A DNA stretch of 64,000 nt from the NCBI RefSeq assembly GCF_003640545.1, contig NZ_CP025121.1:310001-374000 (forward strand), given 5' to 3'. The notes under the pieces are model-generated. The model was given only the letters and a program-made list of their open reading frames with translations. It was not told the origin of the DNA and made no database searches. The position numbers and the translations under genes are program-made. Positions 21,336-28,288 of this stretch are shown here, piece by piece. This stretch comes from Candidatus Phytoplasma ziziphi. GTDB taxonomy: Bacteria > Bacillota_I > Bacilli_A > Acholeplasmatales > Acholeplasmataceae. Positions within the stretch are counted from its first letter, which is position 1; every line of letters starts with the position of its first letter.

Positions 21336-21629
21336 TTAAGTTCTTTTTGTAGTATCTTTTGTGTCTTTTGTTTCAGTTGTGTTTGTATTTTTAGCTTCTA
21401 AGTCATTTAATCTTTTAAGTAATGCTTCTTGTACGTGTACGTTTTTATCTTTGTCAGGGTTAATTTTGTTAACGATGACATTTGTAGATTTGTCGTGGTC
21501 TTGGAATGGTAATTCGTTATTACGATACATTGCGATTAAACCAAAAATTGCGTAAACAGTACAAATAGCCAAGCCGACAGCCTTTAAAATTTCTTTTGTT
21601 GCTCTTTGAATTGCATTGTTATTAGCCAT
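21336..21629 (-). CDS. Small membrane protein of the inverted-repeat element
   Basis: 97 residues with a single membrane span near 15-33 (AVGLAICTVYAIFGLIAMY), then a hydrophilic tail with a short possible coiled coil (QEALLKRLNDLEAK) and a Thr/Asp/Lys-rich end (TETKDTKDTTKRT). No family recognised. AAAGGA precedes the ATG. It lies 88 bases after the helicase-loader gene on the same strand. Small single-span proteins of this kind are common in phytoplasma mobile units, but I cannot give a function. Confidence 0.6.
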   Translation of the reverse strand: MANNNAIQRATKEILKAVGLAICTVYAIFGLIAMYRNNELPFQDHDKSTNVIVNKINPDKDKNVHVQEALLKRLNDLEAKNTNTTETKDTKDTTKRT

Positions 21630-21717
21630 TTTATTTTATTTCCTTTCATGATTTATACATGACTTGGTTTTAGCTTTGTATCGGATTGTCTAGCCGATAA
21701 AATATTTAAAAATTCAT

Positions 21718-22671
21718 TTAATGAATACTTAAAAATTCTTTTTTAATTTTGCTCGTACAATAAACCGAACATAAATTTTTAATTTGATTAATAATTTTAA
21801 TTCCTTTGAAATTTTGCGAAATATCATTAAATGTAAAATGTTTTAATAAAGTTTCTAAATTTAAATTGCTACTAAAAAAAGTATTTAATTTATTTTCGCA
21901 ACGATAAACTAAAATAGGCCCTAAAATTTCATCCCTAAAATAAATTGTTAAATGTTCCGCGCCGATATCATCTAAGAAAAGAACCGGAGTATTTTTTACA
22001 ATATTTATTTTTGTTTCTATATCTTGGTCGTACCAATGTTGGGGAAATTGCCTAACAAAATCCGGCATATATAAAAATATAAAATCTTTTTCTTTTTGTA
22101 AATACCAATTTATAAAACCTTTCATCAAAAAAGTTTTATAAGTATTTAATGCTCCGTAAAGATAAATGCCGTTTTTTTCTTTAAACTGGTTAACTTTTCC
22201 CCATTGTTCCTTAGAAAATTCAATTTTAGATAAAATCGTATTAAAAAAATCTTTATCAATTTTTTTTATTTCTTCTAAATTTAAATTTTGATTAAATAAA
22301 TTATGTACTGTCATAATATTTTCTTCATAAAGAGGCTTTTTAGTATCTTGATAAACAATTTGAATATAAGGTTTGGTTTTTAAAATCATTTTATGTTCGA
22401 ATTCATCTATGTTCTTTTTATTTTTAAAATAATTTAACATCGTTTCTATATCTTTTGTATCGTAATCAACGCCAAATTTTAAATCTTTTGTCGTGGGGTC
22501 TTCTTGAATTTGTTTGATTATGCTTGTATCTATCATGGCGAAGCTTTTTTTATCTTCTTCTTGTTTATATTCGGTTTCTTTTCTTTGAAGCCGTTTTAAT
22601 TCTTTTTGTTCCCATTCTCTTTTTTGTTCTTCTTCAATTATTTTTTTGATATTTTTTATGGCTTCATACAT
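21718..22671 (-). CDS. dnaI: DnaI/DnaC-type helicase loader, AAA+ ATPase
   Basis: Helicase loaders place the DnaB-type helicase on DNA. About 317 residues from the start used here. The C-terminal AAA+ domain matches Bacillus DnaI closely in order: GIYLYGALNTYKTFL (Walker A region), YMPDFVRQFP, VKNTPVLFLDDIGAE (Walker B), FRDEILGPILVYR, TFFSSNLN and LKHFTF. The Walker A core is GALNTYKT, with Tyr where the family has Gly, which is unusual. The N-terminal part is a Lys/Glu-rich helix. An upstream in-frame ATG at 22713 would add 14 residues. I prefer 22671 because it overlaps the stop of the preceding gene by 8 bases, as coupled genes do. It sits inside the inverted-repeat element, so it probably serves that element rather than the chromosome. 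Confidence 0.8.
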   Translation of the reverse strand: MYEAIKNIKKIIEEEQKREWEQKELKRLQRKETEYKQEEDKKSFAMIDTSIIKQIQEDPTTKDLKFGVDYDTKDIETMLNYFKNKKNIDEFEHKMILKTKPYIQIVYQDTKKPLYEENIMTVHNLFNQNLNLEEIKKIDKDFFNTILSKIEFSKEQWGKVNQFKEKNGIYLYGALNTYKTFLMKGFINWYLQKEKDFIFLYMPDFVRQFPQHWYDQDIETKINIVKNTPVLFLDDIGAEHLTIYFRDEILGPILVYRCENKLNTFFSSNLNLETLLKHFTFNDISQNFKGIKIINQIKNLCSVYCTSKIKKEFLSIH

Positions 22672-23005
22672 TGCTAAATAAAGACTTCGTTTCTTCTTCA
22701 ACCATTTTTTCATGAGCGGTTAATTTTTTTTCAATTATTTTTTTAGAATATAAAATTTTATTAGTTGCATCAAAAATAAAATCTTTATTAAGGTTGATAT
22801 CTTGTTTGATTTCAAAAGGAGGATTAGAAATTTTTTTAAAAATTTGATTGAAGTTGGGAACGTCGGAAGGATTCAAATATAAAACGCTGTTTTCTAAATT
22901 CAAATTGGTTTTTCCTTTTTCATTAGATAATAAAAGGACTCTAAAATAATTGTTAGTTAAATAATCCGTGATTTCTTTTAAATCATATTTATTTTTTTTA
23001 AACAT
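22664..23005 (-). CDS. Hypothetical protein upstream of the helicase loader
   Basis: 113 residues, no recognised family. It begins with a basic helix (MFKKNKYDLKEITDYL), followed by mixed alpha/beta-looking sequence and a charged C-terminal helix (KKLTAHEKMVEEETKSLF). AAGGAGA lies 9 bases before the ATG. Its stop overlaps the likely start of the DnaI-like gene by 8 bases, so the two are translationally coupled and may act together in replication of the element. This is an inference from position only. Confidence 0.6.
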   Translation of the reverse strand: MFKKNKYDLKEITDYLTNNYFRVLLLSNEKGKTNLNLENSVLYLNPSDVPNFNQIFKKISNPPFEIKQDINLNKDFIFDATNKILYSKKIIEKKLTAHEKMVEEETKSLFSNV

Positions 23006-23047
23006 ATTTAATTTCTCCTTTACTATTTACTGCTTTGAATTAATATT

Positions 23048-23494
23048 TTATTCAAAATGATATTTAATAACTTCAAATTGTCTTATTTCTATACCATTTT
23101 TTAATACAGTAGCTGGATACATTGTTATTTCTTTTTTATCAGTTAAAAATTTTAATAATTTATTAAAATAAAAATCACAATCAATACAGCCATAATTTAC
23201 ATACCCAGTAATGATTTTGTAAATTTTCGCTATATCATCTTTTATTTTGAAATCATTAAATATTCTGTATGTGTCAAAAAGGTCATATACTTTGCATAAA
23301 CACAGCGCATATGTTTTTAAATCATCTCCGACTACGACGTTTTCGGCGTTTTCAAGATTTAATGTAGTTTTGTATATTTTTTCTTTCAGTTTATTTAAAA
23401 AACTTAACTGTATTTCGCTTGTAAGTTTAAAATTTTCATTTGAATATTTTTTGTTGTTTATTTCTAATGCTTTATTTGTTTTGGCTACATTCAT
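23048..23494 (-). CDS. Hypothetical protein of the inverted-repeat element
   Basis: 148 residues, soluble, no recognised family. The first half is Lys/Asn-rich and helical; the second contains a cysteine cluster (YGCIDCDFYF) and LTDKKEITMYPATVL. Its ATG overlaps the stop of the upstream gene by four bases (ATGA), so it is coupled to it. An antisense open frame covers this gene but has no ribosome-binding site of similar quality. Confidence 0.6.
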   Translation of the reverse strand: MNVAKTNKALEINNKKYSNENFKLTSEIQLSFLNKLKEKIYKTTLNLENAENVVVGDDLKTYALCLCKVYDLFDTYRIFNDFKIKDDIAKIYKIITGYVNYGCIDCDFYFNKLLKFLTDKKEITMYPATVLKNGIEIRQFEVIKYHFE

Positions 23495-23775
23495 TTTTGT
23501 ATTCTCTCAATCTTTTTTTTTAATCCTTGTATTTCATTTCTTAAATGAATATTTTTTATTTGTAATATCATGTTGTGTGCATTTACATCATTATTTTTGT
23601 TTTTTAATTTCAAATTACATTTTGATAAAATGAAATTTTGTGTTTTTAATCCGTTATTAGATTTTTTTAAATTGTCGCGTTCTTTTTTGATATTATTAAC
23701 TTCTTCGTCGCGTTGTTTTGCGTATTTTTCTAAATCATTAACGAATGCATGGGCTAGCAATTCCGTATATATCAT
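23491..23775 (-). CDS. Coiled-coil hypothetical protein of the inverted-repeat element
   Basis: 94 residues dominated by a coiled coil from about residue 20 to the end (heptad-like Leu/Ile/Asn positions, for example RDNLKKSNNGLKTQN and IHLRNEIQGLKKKIE). No catalytic motif. TTAGGAG lies 9 bases before the ATG. It is followed with a 4-base overlap by the 23048-23494 gene, so the two products may interact. Confidence 0.6.
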   Translation of the reverse strand: MIYTELLAHAFVNDLEKYAKQRDEEVNNIKKERDNLKKSNNGLKTQNFILSKCNLKLKNKNNDVNAHNMILQIKNIHLRNEIQGLKKKIERIQK

Positions 23776-23812
23776 TTTTTTAAACTCCTAAATTTTCTTA
23801 TTTCAAAAATAT

Positions 23813-24067
23813 TTAATATTTCCTTTGATTCCCATGTATAGACAACAATTGAATACGTCTATTAATTTTTTTTATATTCGCTTGTCTCATAGCTAAAATT
23901 GTTTTTGTTGCTGTTCTTATGATTTCGCCGTTTTCCTCGTTTTTTTCTAATTTGATTATTAATGATTCTAAATGCGATATTACATTAGCTGTATCATTTA
24001 TTTCAATTTTTAATCTAGCATTTTCAGTTAACGGTTTAAATGCGTCGTGTTTATCTTTATTTTCCAT
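23813..24067 (-). CDS. Small hypothetical protein, first gene of the element's operon
   Basis: 84 residues, helical and charged, with a likely coiled coil (ARLKIEINDTANVISHLESL) and a basic end (IKKINRRIQLLSI). GAGGT is located ~11 bases before the ATG. It is the most upstream gene of the minus-strand series 24067 to 20346, whose promoter should lie between it and the right inverted repeat. No family recognised. Confidence 0.55.
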   Translation of the reverse strand: MENKDKHDAFKPLTENARLKIEINDTANVISHLESLIIKLEKNEENGEIIRTATKTILAMRQANIKKINRRIQLLSIHGNQRKY

Positions 24068-24220
24068 TTGATTTAAAACCTCTTTATTTTTGTTAATTTA
24101 TTTTTGTAAAATTTTTTGTCTTAAAAAATATTTTTTTTATTTTGGAATTTCTTTGTTATAAAAAAATATTTTGTGTTGAACGCTTTCAAAATTTTAAACT
24201 CTTTTTTTCTTGTTCGGTTT

Positions 24221-24345
24221 TTTTCCTATATAAAAGAAAAAAAACCAAACTATTTATTTTTTCAAATAAATAATTTGGTTTCTCAAATTAGTAATTTTCA
24301 AAAGGTCTTATTTTACTAAAGCAGTAAAAAGCAGTAAAGAGCAGT
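24221..24345 (-). repeat. Right inverted repeat with outward iteron-like copies
   Basis: 24221-24325 is the reverse complement of 20210-20312, about 97% identical, and includes the same AACCAAA/TTTGGTT hairpin. It is extended outward by GCAGTAAAAA GCAGTAAAGA GCAGT, three copies of the unit also seen at the left end. Together the repeats delimit about 4.17 kb (20171-24345). Nothing else of note lies in 24068-24493. Confidence 0.9.
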
Positions 24346-24493
24346 TAAAAAGCGCTACCGTTTCGGCGGTTTAAGTTTTTAAATCAAAAAAGAAATAAAA
24401 ATAATTTCAAGTTTTTGAAATTTAAAATTTGTATCTTTTTTTTAATAAATAAAAATTTATTGTAAGTTTTTATAATATACAAAACTTAAAAAT

Positions 24494-24985
24494 TTAATTA
24501 TTCCAATATTTAAAATATTGTTTTTTTATTTTATATTTGTTGTGTGTTAAATATTTATCTATTTCGTCGAATTCATATTTATTAATTTTTAAAAAATTAT
24601 AAATATATTTAAGAGCTGTTTTGTTTAAATATTGGGTTGAATCTAAAATACTAAATTGACGAAAAGGATCATAAACACAAAGATAAAAAAATTTCTTCTT
24701 TTTTTCTTGTTCAATGAATCCAATAATACGCTGACATTTATCAATGTTTAATTTAATAAAATTTACTTCTTCTATTAAATGATGTTTATCTTTATTTAGA
24801 AACATTTTAATTTGTGTTGGATTTATAAAATGGCTCTCATTTTCAAAATTTTTATTTTTCAATGTTTCATTAAAAGATTCGATTATTTTATCCCAATCCA
24901 AAGATAAATGTTTAGATTCATGAATAATAATATCAATTTTTACTTTATTATCATCTAAATAATCGCTGACTTTTTTTATTTCCAT
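24494..24985 (-). CDS. Putative toxin-side partner of the Panacea-domain gene
   Basis: 163 residues with no family that I recognise by name. The central part CQRIIGFIEQEKKKKFFYLC followed by VYDPFRQF is a beta-rich 'R-iiGf...ffyL..yDP' pattern. It resembles that of small plasmid-maintenance proteins whose products report on or cleave RNA, but the similarity is too weak to name. Its ATG lies inside the 3' end of the Panacea gene (10-base overlap), and AAAGGCG serves as ribosome-binding site. Panacea antitoxins typically pair with unrelated toxins encoded next to them, so the toxin role is inferred from position. Confidence 0.45.
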   Translation of the reverse strand: MEIKKVSDYLDDNKVKIDIIIHESKHLSLDWDKIIESFNETLKNKNFENESHFINPTQIKMFLNKDKHHLIEEVNFIKLNIDKCQRIIGFIEQEKKKKFFYLCVYDPFRQFSILDSTQYLNKTALKYIYNFLKINKYEFDEIDKYLTHNKYKIKKQYFKYWNN

Positions 24986-25374
24986 TGAAAATGTTCGCCT
25001 TTTTCTTCGTAAAATTTCAAGATTCTTTTATCAGTAATTGGATTTAATGACCAGTCTTTAAAAAGAAAACTTCTTGTCCAAGGAGAATCGACTTCGTGCG
25101 TTAGCATAACTAAACGATTAGCAGTATAAGAACCATATTTTTTTAAAATATTATCCATAATTTGAATTTGTTGCGGTTTAAAACAAGATATATTAAAATT
25201 TTCAATAATTTTTAAATCTTTAGGAATTTTTTTTGTATATTCTAATGTTTTTAAATATAATTTTGGAGAACAAGGGCCATATTCCCAAGCTTCCCAATCG
25301 TTTTTAAAAAAAGGTTTTTTAAATTTGATTAAATGTTGACAATAAGCGAAAAAAACTAATTTTTGTAATTTCAT
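24976..25374 (-). CDS. Panacea (SocA/GepA, DUF4065) antitoxin-like protein, N-terminus frameshifted
   Basis: The 132-residue open frame carries the Panacea core: MKLQKLVFFAYCQ, EAWEYGPCSPKLY, LVMLTHEVDSPW and NPITDKRILKFYEEKGE. Panacea proteins neutralise diverse toxins and usually begin with ~20 more residues ending in the conserved KLQKL. Those residues exist just upstream in another frame (25403-25462: NILDVAQYI), followed in the present frame by RNQNKKDYTKM. Removing one A from the run at 25407-25409 restores a single ~160-residue protein starting at 25462 behind a strong GAGGTG site. As it stands, translation from the internal ATG at 25374 has no good ribosome-binding site, so the antitoxin may be crippled. 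Confidence 0.7.
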   Translation of the reverse strand: MKLQKLVFFAYCQHLIKFKKPFFKNDWEAWEYGPCSPKLYLKTLEYTKKIPKDLKIIENFNISCFKPQQIQIMDNILKKYGSYTANRLVMLTHEVDSPWTRSFLFKDWSLNPITDKRILKFYEEKGEHFQWK

Positions 25375-25402
25375 TTTAGTATAATCTTTTTTATTTTGAT
25401 TT

Positions 25403-25462
25403 CTAATTTATATATTGAGCTACATCTAAAATATTAATTTGTTGTTTTTCTTTTTTTATCAT
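25403..25462 (-). pseudogene. Detached 5' end of the Panacea gene
   Basis: ATG at 25462 with GAGGTG (25470-25475 on the complement) opens 19 codons ending QQINILDVAQYIN and then TAG. The sequence matches the expected Panacea N-terminus and is separated from the rest of the gene by a one-base frameshift in an A run. It may be a natural mutation, a phase-variable tract or a sequencing error. Confidence 0.65.
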
Positions 25463-25518
25463 TTTAATTCACCTCTATTTTTATTTTACTTATATTTTGT
25501 ATTTTATTAGATGATAAT

Positions 25519-25803
25519 TTAAAATTTGATTAAGTTGTTTACCCATAAAGAACAGTAATAACTATGAGCGAGAGAAGAGGGGCTATTTTTTGTTTTTATA
25601 TACAAAAAAATAATATTTAAGCATCTGGTTTTTCGATTTCGCAATTGCGATCTAACCATTTTTTTGCCAAAGTAGCCGCTAATGTATAAGAGTGATAATA
25701 AGATGATGATGATAATGGAGCTTCTAACTACGTTATATTTTTGTTTCGTTGTTGTTTGTTCTTCTTTTGTTTCTTTTTTCATATTTTTTTCTTGCTTTTT
25801 CAT
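25519..25803 (-). CDS. Small single-span membrane protein (possibly a decayed gene)
   Basis: A 94-residue frame with a basic, Gln/Thr/Lys-rich start and one hydrophobic segment (SSIIIIILLSLLYISGYF, about 32-49). The C-terminal half (RSQLRNRKTRCLN onward) looks unlike a real protein. A different frame of the same strand across that half encodes a much more protein-like sequence (see 25617-25727), so this frame may be a frameshifted relic. Confidence 0.3.
   Translation of the reverse strand: MKKQEKNMKKETKEEQTTTKQKYNVVRSSIIIIILLSLLYISGYFGKKMVRSQLRNRKTRCLNIIFLYIKTKNSPSSLAHSYYCSLWVNNLIKF
25617..25727 (-). pseudogene. C-terminal relic of an unidentified gene
   Basis: One frame reads LEAPLSSSSYYHSYTLAATL, then AKKWLDRNCEIEKPDA and a stop, directly preceded by TAG. 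The balanced composition (Trp, Cys, Asp, Pro) stands out from the surrounding AT-rich noise, so it is probably the tail of a formerly longer protein whose front has been lost or shifted into the overlapping frame at 25519-25803. Family unknown. Confidence 0.45.
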
Positions 25804-25950
25804 TTGATGTTTTTAAAGGTTTATTCCGCGTAATTTACCAATGATAATTATTAAAGATTTTATTTCTTTTATCTTTTCGTTGTTTATATTAAATTTTGAA
25901 ATTTTTTAAAGTTTGCATAATAGTTAAATTTAATTAAAAAAAATAATAAA

Positions 25951-25979
25951 AAAAGATTATCAAATATTGATAATCTTTT
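25951..25979. terminator. Bidirectional terminator hairpin
   Basis: AAAAGATTATCAA pairs perfectly with TTGATAATCTTTT around a 3-base loop. A near copy of this hairpin occurs at 47761-47787. Confidence 0.8.
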
Positions 25980-25994
25980 AAATATTTTTAATGA

Positions 25995-26141
25995 TTTCTA
26001 GAGTATTTTAAAAAAAGTTCCGCTTTTTGAATATGCTCGTTTTTTGAAGCCAATGGTTCAACATTAAATATAAGTTTGAATGAATTTGATACTTATTGTA
26101 GTACTACACTTCTTCCTCATAAACCTGATTATATGAAATAA
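25995..26141 (+). pseudogene. Relic C-terminus of the WKNQC/TYCDTT protein family
   Basis: The frame ends in NEFDTYCSTTLLPHKPDYMK and a stop, clearly homologous to the FDTYCDTTPPPTKPSHMR end of the intact genes at 26888 and 27580. An in-frame TGA and the absence of any N-terminal part mark it as a decayed fourth member of the array. Confidence 0.7.
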
Positions 26142-26241
26142 ATCTAAATTATTAAATTAAAAGAAATTATTTTTTTTAAAAATTTTATAATTATAAAAAA
26201 ATATATATAATAAAAATATGATTAAAAAAGGACCAAAAGTT

Positions 26242-26781
26242 ATGAAAAATATTAGAAAAAAATAATAAATTATAAAAAAACATTTATTTTTTCAACAATT
26301 ACATTAATTCTTTTAATTTCTATTTCAATTTATTGCTTAATAAGCGAAAAAGAAAAAATAAGTAATCAATCAAGTTGTAGAAAATAAACAAATTACATGG
26401 AATCAGAATCCAAAAACTGAAGAAGAATATAATATAGCCCTACAAGAATGGAAAAATCAATGTCATTTCAAATCTAAGAATACATTTACTGGAAAGGAAA
26501 TAGGTAATTTATTAGGAACTTCAAATCAAACTTTATATTGTTTTTATGATGCTACAATATTTCAAAAAAATAATAAAAAAACTGTCTATTCTTATTATGA
26601 TAAAAATGAAAATTTTTATGTAATTCAATATTCTTTTAAAAATAATTATTGGTCTAATATTTATACTTTTGAAAATCTTCCTTCTATTGAAAAAATAAAA
26701 ATTTCTGATCTAGATAAAGTTGAATTTAATGGTTATTTGGACACTACACCACCACCAGTTAAACTATCTCATATGAAATAA
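26242..26781 (+). pseudogene. Frameshifted member of the WKNQC/TYCDTT family
   Basis: It begins MKNIRKK then stops. The expected membrane anchor (KTFIFSTITLILLISISIYC) is in another frame, and a duplicated TCAA near 26367-26374 shifts the frame again before QITWNQNPKTEEEYN. After that the frame stays open: WKNQCHFK, LYCFYD, and the end LDTTPPPVKLSHMK. The middle differs from its neighbours. At least two frameshifts separate promoter-proximal and mature parts, so it is inactive unless corrected. Its 5' end closely matches the 27580 gene. Confidence 0.8.
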
Positions 26782-26887
26782 TTTAAACAAAAAGAAGTTA
26801 TTTATCAATTTCTTTTTTTTGCTTTAAAAATTTTGTAATTATAAAAAAATATATAACAAAAATATAATTTAAAAAGGATAAAAAGTT

Positions 26888-27463
26888 ATGAAAAATATTA
26901 AAAAGAAAATAACAAATTATAAAAAAACATTTATTTTTTTAACAATTATATTATTTTGTTTAATTTCTCTTTCAATTTATTGTTTAACAAATAAAAAAGA
27001 AATTAAAATTATAGAAAACAAACATATTACATGGAATCAAACTCCATCAAATGAAGAAGAATATAATGAATCTTTACAACGATGGAAAAATCAATGTATA
27101 TTTAAACAAGGAAACGAATATACTGGTGATGAAGTCAGAAATAAATTAGGTAAATCATGGAAAACTTTATATTGTTTAGATGGCGGTAATATAATAAAAG
27201 GGAATCTAAAAGAAGGGCATCTAAAAGTAGAATATAAGGTTTCCAGTTTGAAGGAAAATAATTATAATTTAGATTATTGTTATTTTTATAATTTATATAA
27301 CGATGTTATGAATTTTAAAAGACCAATGGTAAGTTCGGATAATTCTATTTTTTTTAAAGATCCTTCTCCTATAAGATTAATTTTTACTTACGGATCGTTA
27401 ATTAAATTTGACACCTATTGCGACACCACTCCTCCTCCGACTAAACCATCTCATATGAGATAA
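26888..27463 (+). CDS. Anchored or secreted small protein, WKNQC/TYCDTT family, member 1
   Basis: 191 residues: a basic start (MKNIKKKITNYKK), a signal/anchor segment (about 14-33, TFIFLTIILFCLISLSIYCL), then an extracellular domain. It opens with ITWNQTPSNEEEYNESL and WKNQC and contains LYCLDGGN, LDYCYFYN and the end FDTYCDTTPPPTKPSHMR. Four conserved cysteines (in WKNQC, LYC, DYC, TYC) suggest disulphides. I know no family for it, and its function is unknown; a surface or host-directed role is an inference from topology. AAAAGG precedes the ATG. The gene has its own terminator and stands in an array of four related units. Confidence 0.7.
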   Translation: MKNIKKKITNYKKTFIFLTIILFCLISLSIYCLTNKKEIKIIENKHITWNQTPSNEEEYNESLQRWKNQCIFKQGNEYTGDEVRNKLGKSWKTLYCLDGGNIIKGNLKEGHLKVEYKVSSLKENNYNLDYCYFYNLYNDVMNFKRPMVSSDNSIFFKDPSPIRLIFTYGSLIKFDTYCDTTPPPTKPSHMR

Positions 27464-27550
27464 TATAATTTTTATCAAAAAGAACTTATTCATTTAAGTT
27501 CTTTTTTATTTAAAAAGCGTTTAAATTCAAAAAAAAAAAAAAAGATATAA
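27404..27550 (+). repeat. Conserved 3' cassette, first copy (second at 28111-28258)
   Basis: The C-terminal codons, intergenic terminator and a 15-A run of member 1 are repeated at 28111-28258 with a single one-base insertion as the only difference I see. Such identity next to divergent central coding DNA points to recombination or gene conversion between neighbours. Confidence 0.9.
27479..27510 (+). terminator. Terminator of member 1
   Basis: AAGAACTTA / TAAGTTCTT with a 6-base loop and following T run. The same hairpin follows the next family gene, and a weaker version occurs at 28913-28946. Confidence 0.8.
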
Positions 27551-27579
27551 TTAAAATAAATCAAAAAAAGGAAAAAAAT

Positions 27580-28170
27580 ATGCAAAATATCAAAAAATTA
27601 ATTACAAATTATAAAAAAACATTTATTTTTTTAACAATTACATTAATTTTTTTGATCTCTGTTTCAATTTATTACTTAATAAGAGAAAAAGAAAAAATAA
27701 GTAATCAAGTTGTAGAAAATAAACAAATTACATGGAATCAGAATCCAAAAACTGAAGAAGAGTATAATATAGCATTAGAACAATGGAAAAACCAATGTTG
27801 TTTTCAATCAGGATCCACATATGTTGCTAGCACAATTGTAAGTAAATTAGGTAGCCCAAGTAAAACGGGTAAATTAACTAGGGAATTATATTGTTTAGAT
27901 AGCGGTAATATATGGGTGCCGTCTCTTACAGTTGCATATGTTAATGCTATACCCGAAGAACAATTTAAATTAGATTATTGTTATTTTAAGAATTGGACTC
28001 TTGACGTTATTAATTTTACAAGAAAAGGTACTCCTTACGATAATTCCTTTTGTGGTTTTGGTGGAAACTCTCCCGCTTGCAGGTTAGTTTTTGATTCGGG
28101 ATGGTCAATCAAATTTGACACCTATTGCGACACCACTCCTCCTCCGACTAAACCATCTCATATGAGATAA
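27580..28170 (+). CDS. Anchored or secreted small protein, WKNQC/TYCDTT family, member 2
   Basis: 196 residues with the same plan as member 1: basic start, anchor (about 14-33), QITWNQNPKTEEEYNIALE, WKNQC, LYCLDSGN, LDYCYFKN and the identical end FDTYCDTTPPPTKPSHMR. The middle (about 75-170) differs strongly from member 1 and has extra cysteines (NSFCGFGG, PACR). From 28111 the DNA is the same as at 27404 for ~147 bases, across the C-terminal codons, terminator and an A15 run. Its N-terminal coding part instead matches the pseudogene at 26242. AAAAAAGGA lies before the ATG. Confidence 0.7.
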   Translation: MQNIKKLITNYKKTFIFLTITLIFLISVSIYYLIREKEKISNQVVENKQITWNQNPKTEEEYNIALEQWKNQCCFQSGSTYVASTIVSKLGSPSKTGKLTRELYCLDSGNIWVPSLTVAYVNAIPEEQFKLDYCYFKNWTLDVINFTRKGTPYDNSFCGFGGNSPACRLVFDSGWSIKFDTYCDTTPPPTKPSHMR

Positions 28171-28183
28171 TATAATTTTTATC

Positions 28184-28216
28184 AAAAAGAACTTATTCAT
28201 TTAAGTTCTTTTTTAT
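28184..28216 (+). terminator. Terminator of member 2
   Basis: Identical in sequence to the hairpin at 27479-27510 (AAGAACTTA / TAAGTTCTT, T run), as part of the duplicated 3' cassette. Confidence 0.8.
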
Positions 28217-28288
28217 TTAAAAAGCGTTTAAATTCCAAAAAAAAAAAAAAAGATATAATAAAATATATCGGAAAGGTATATAAAAAAA

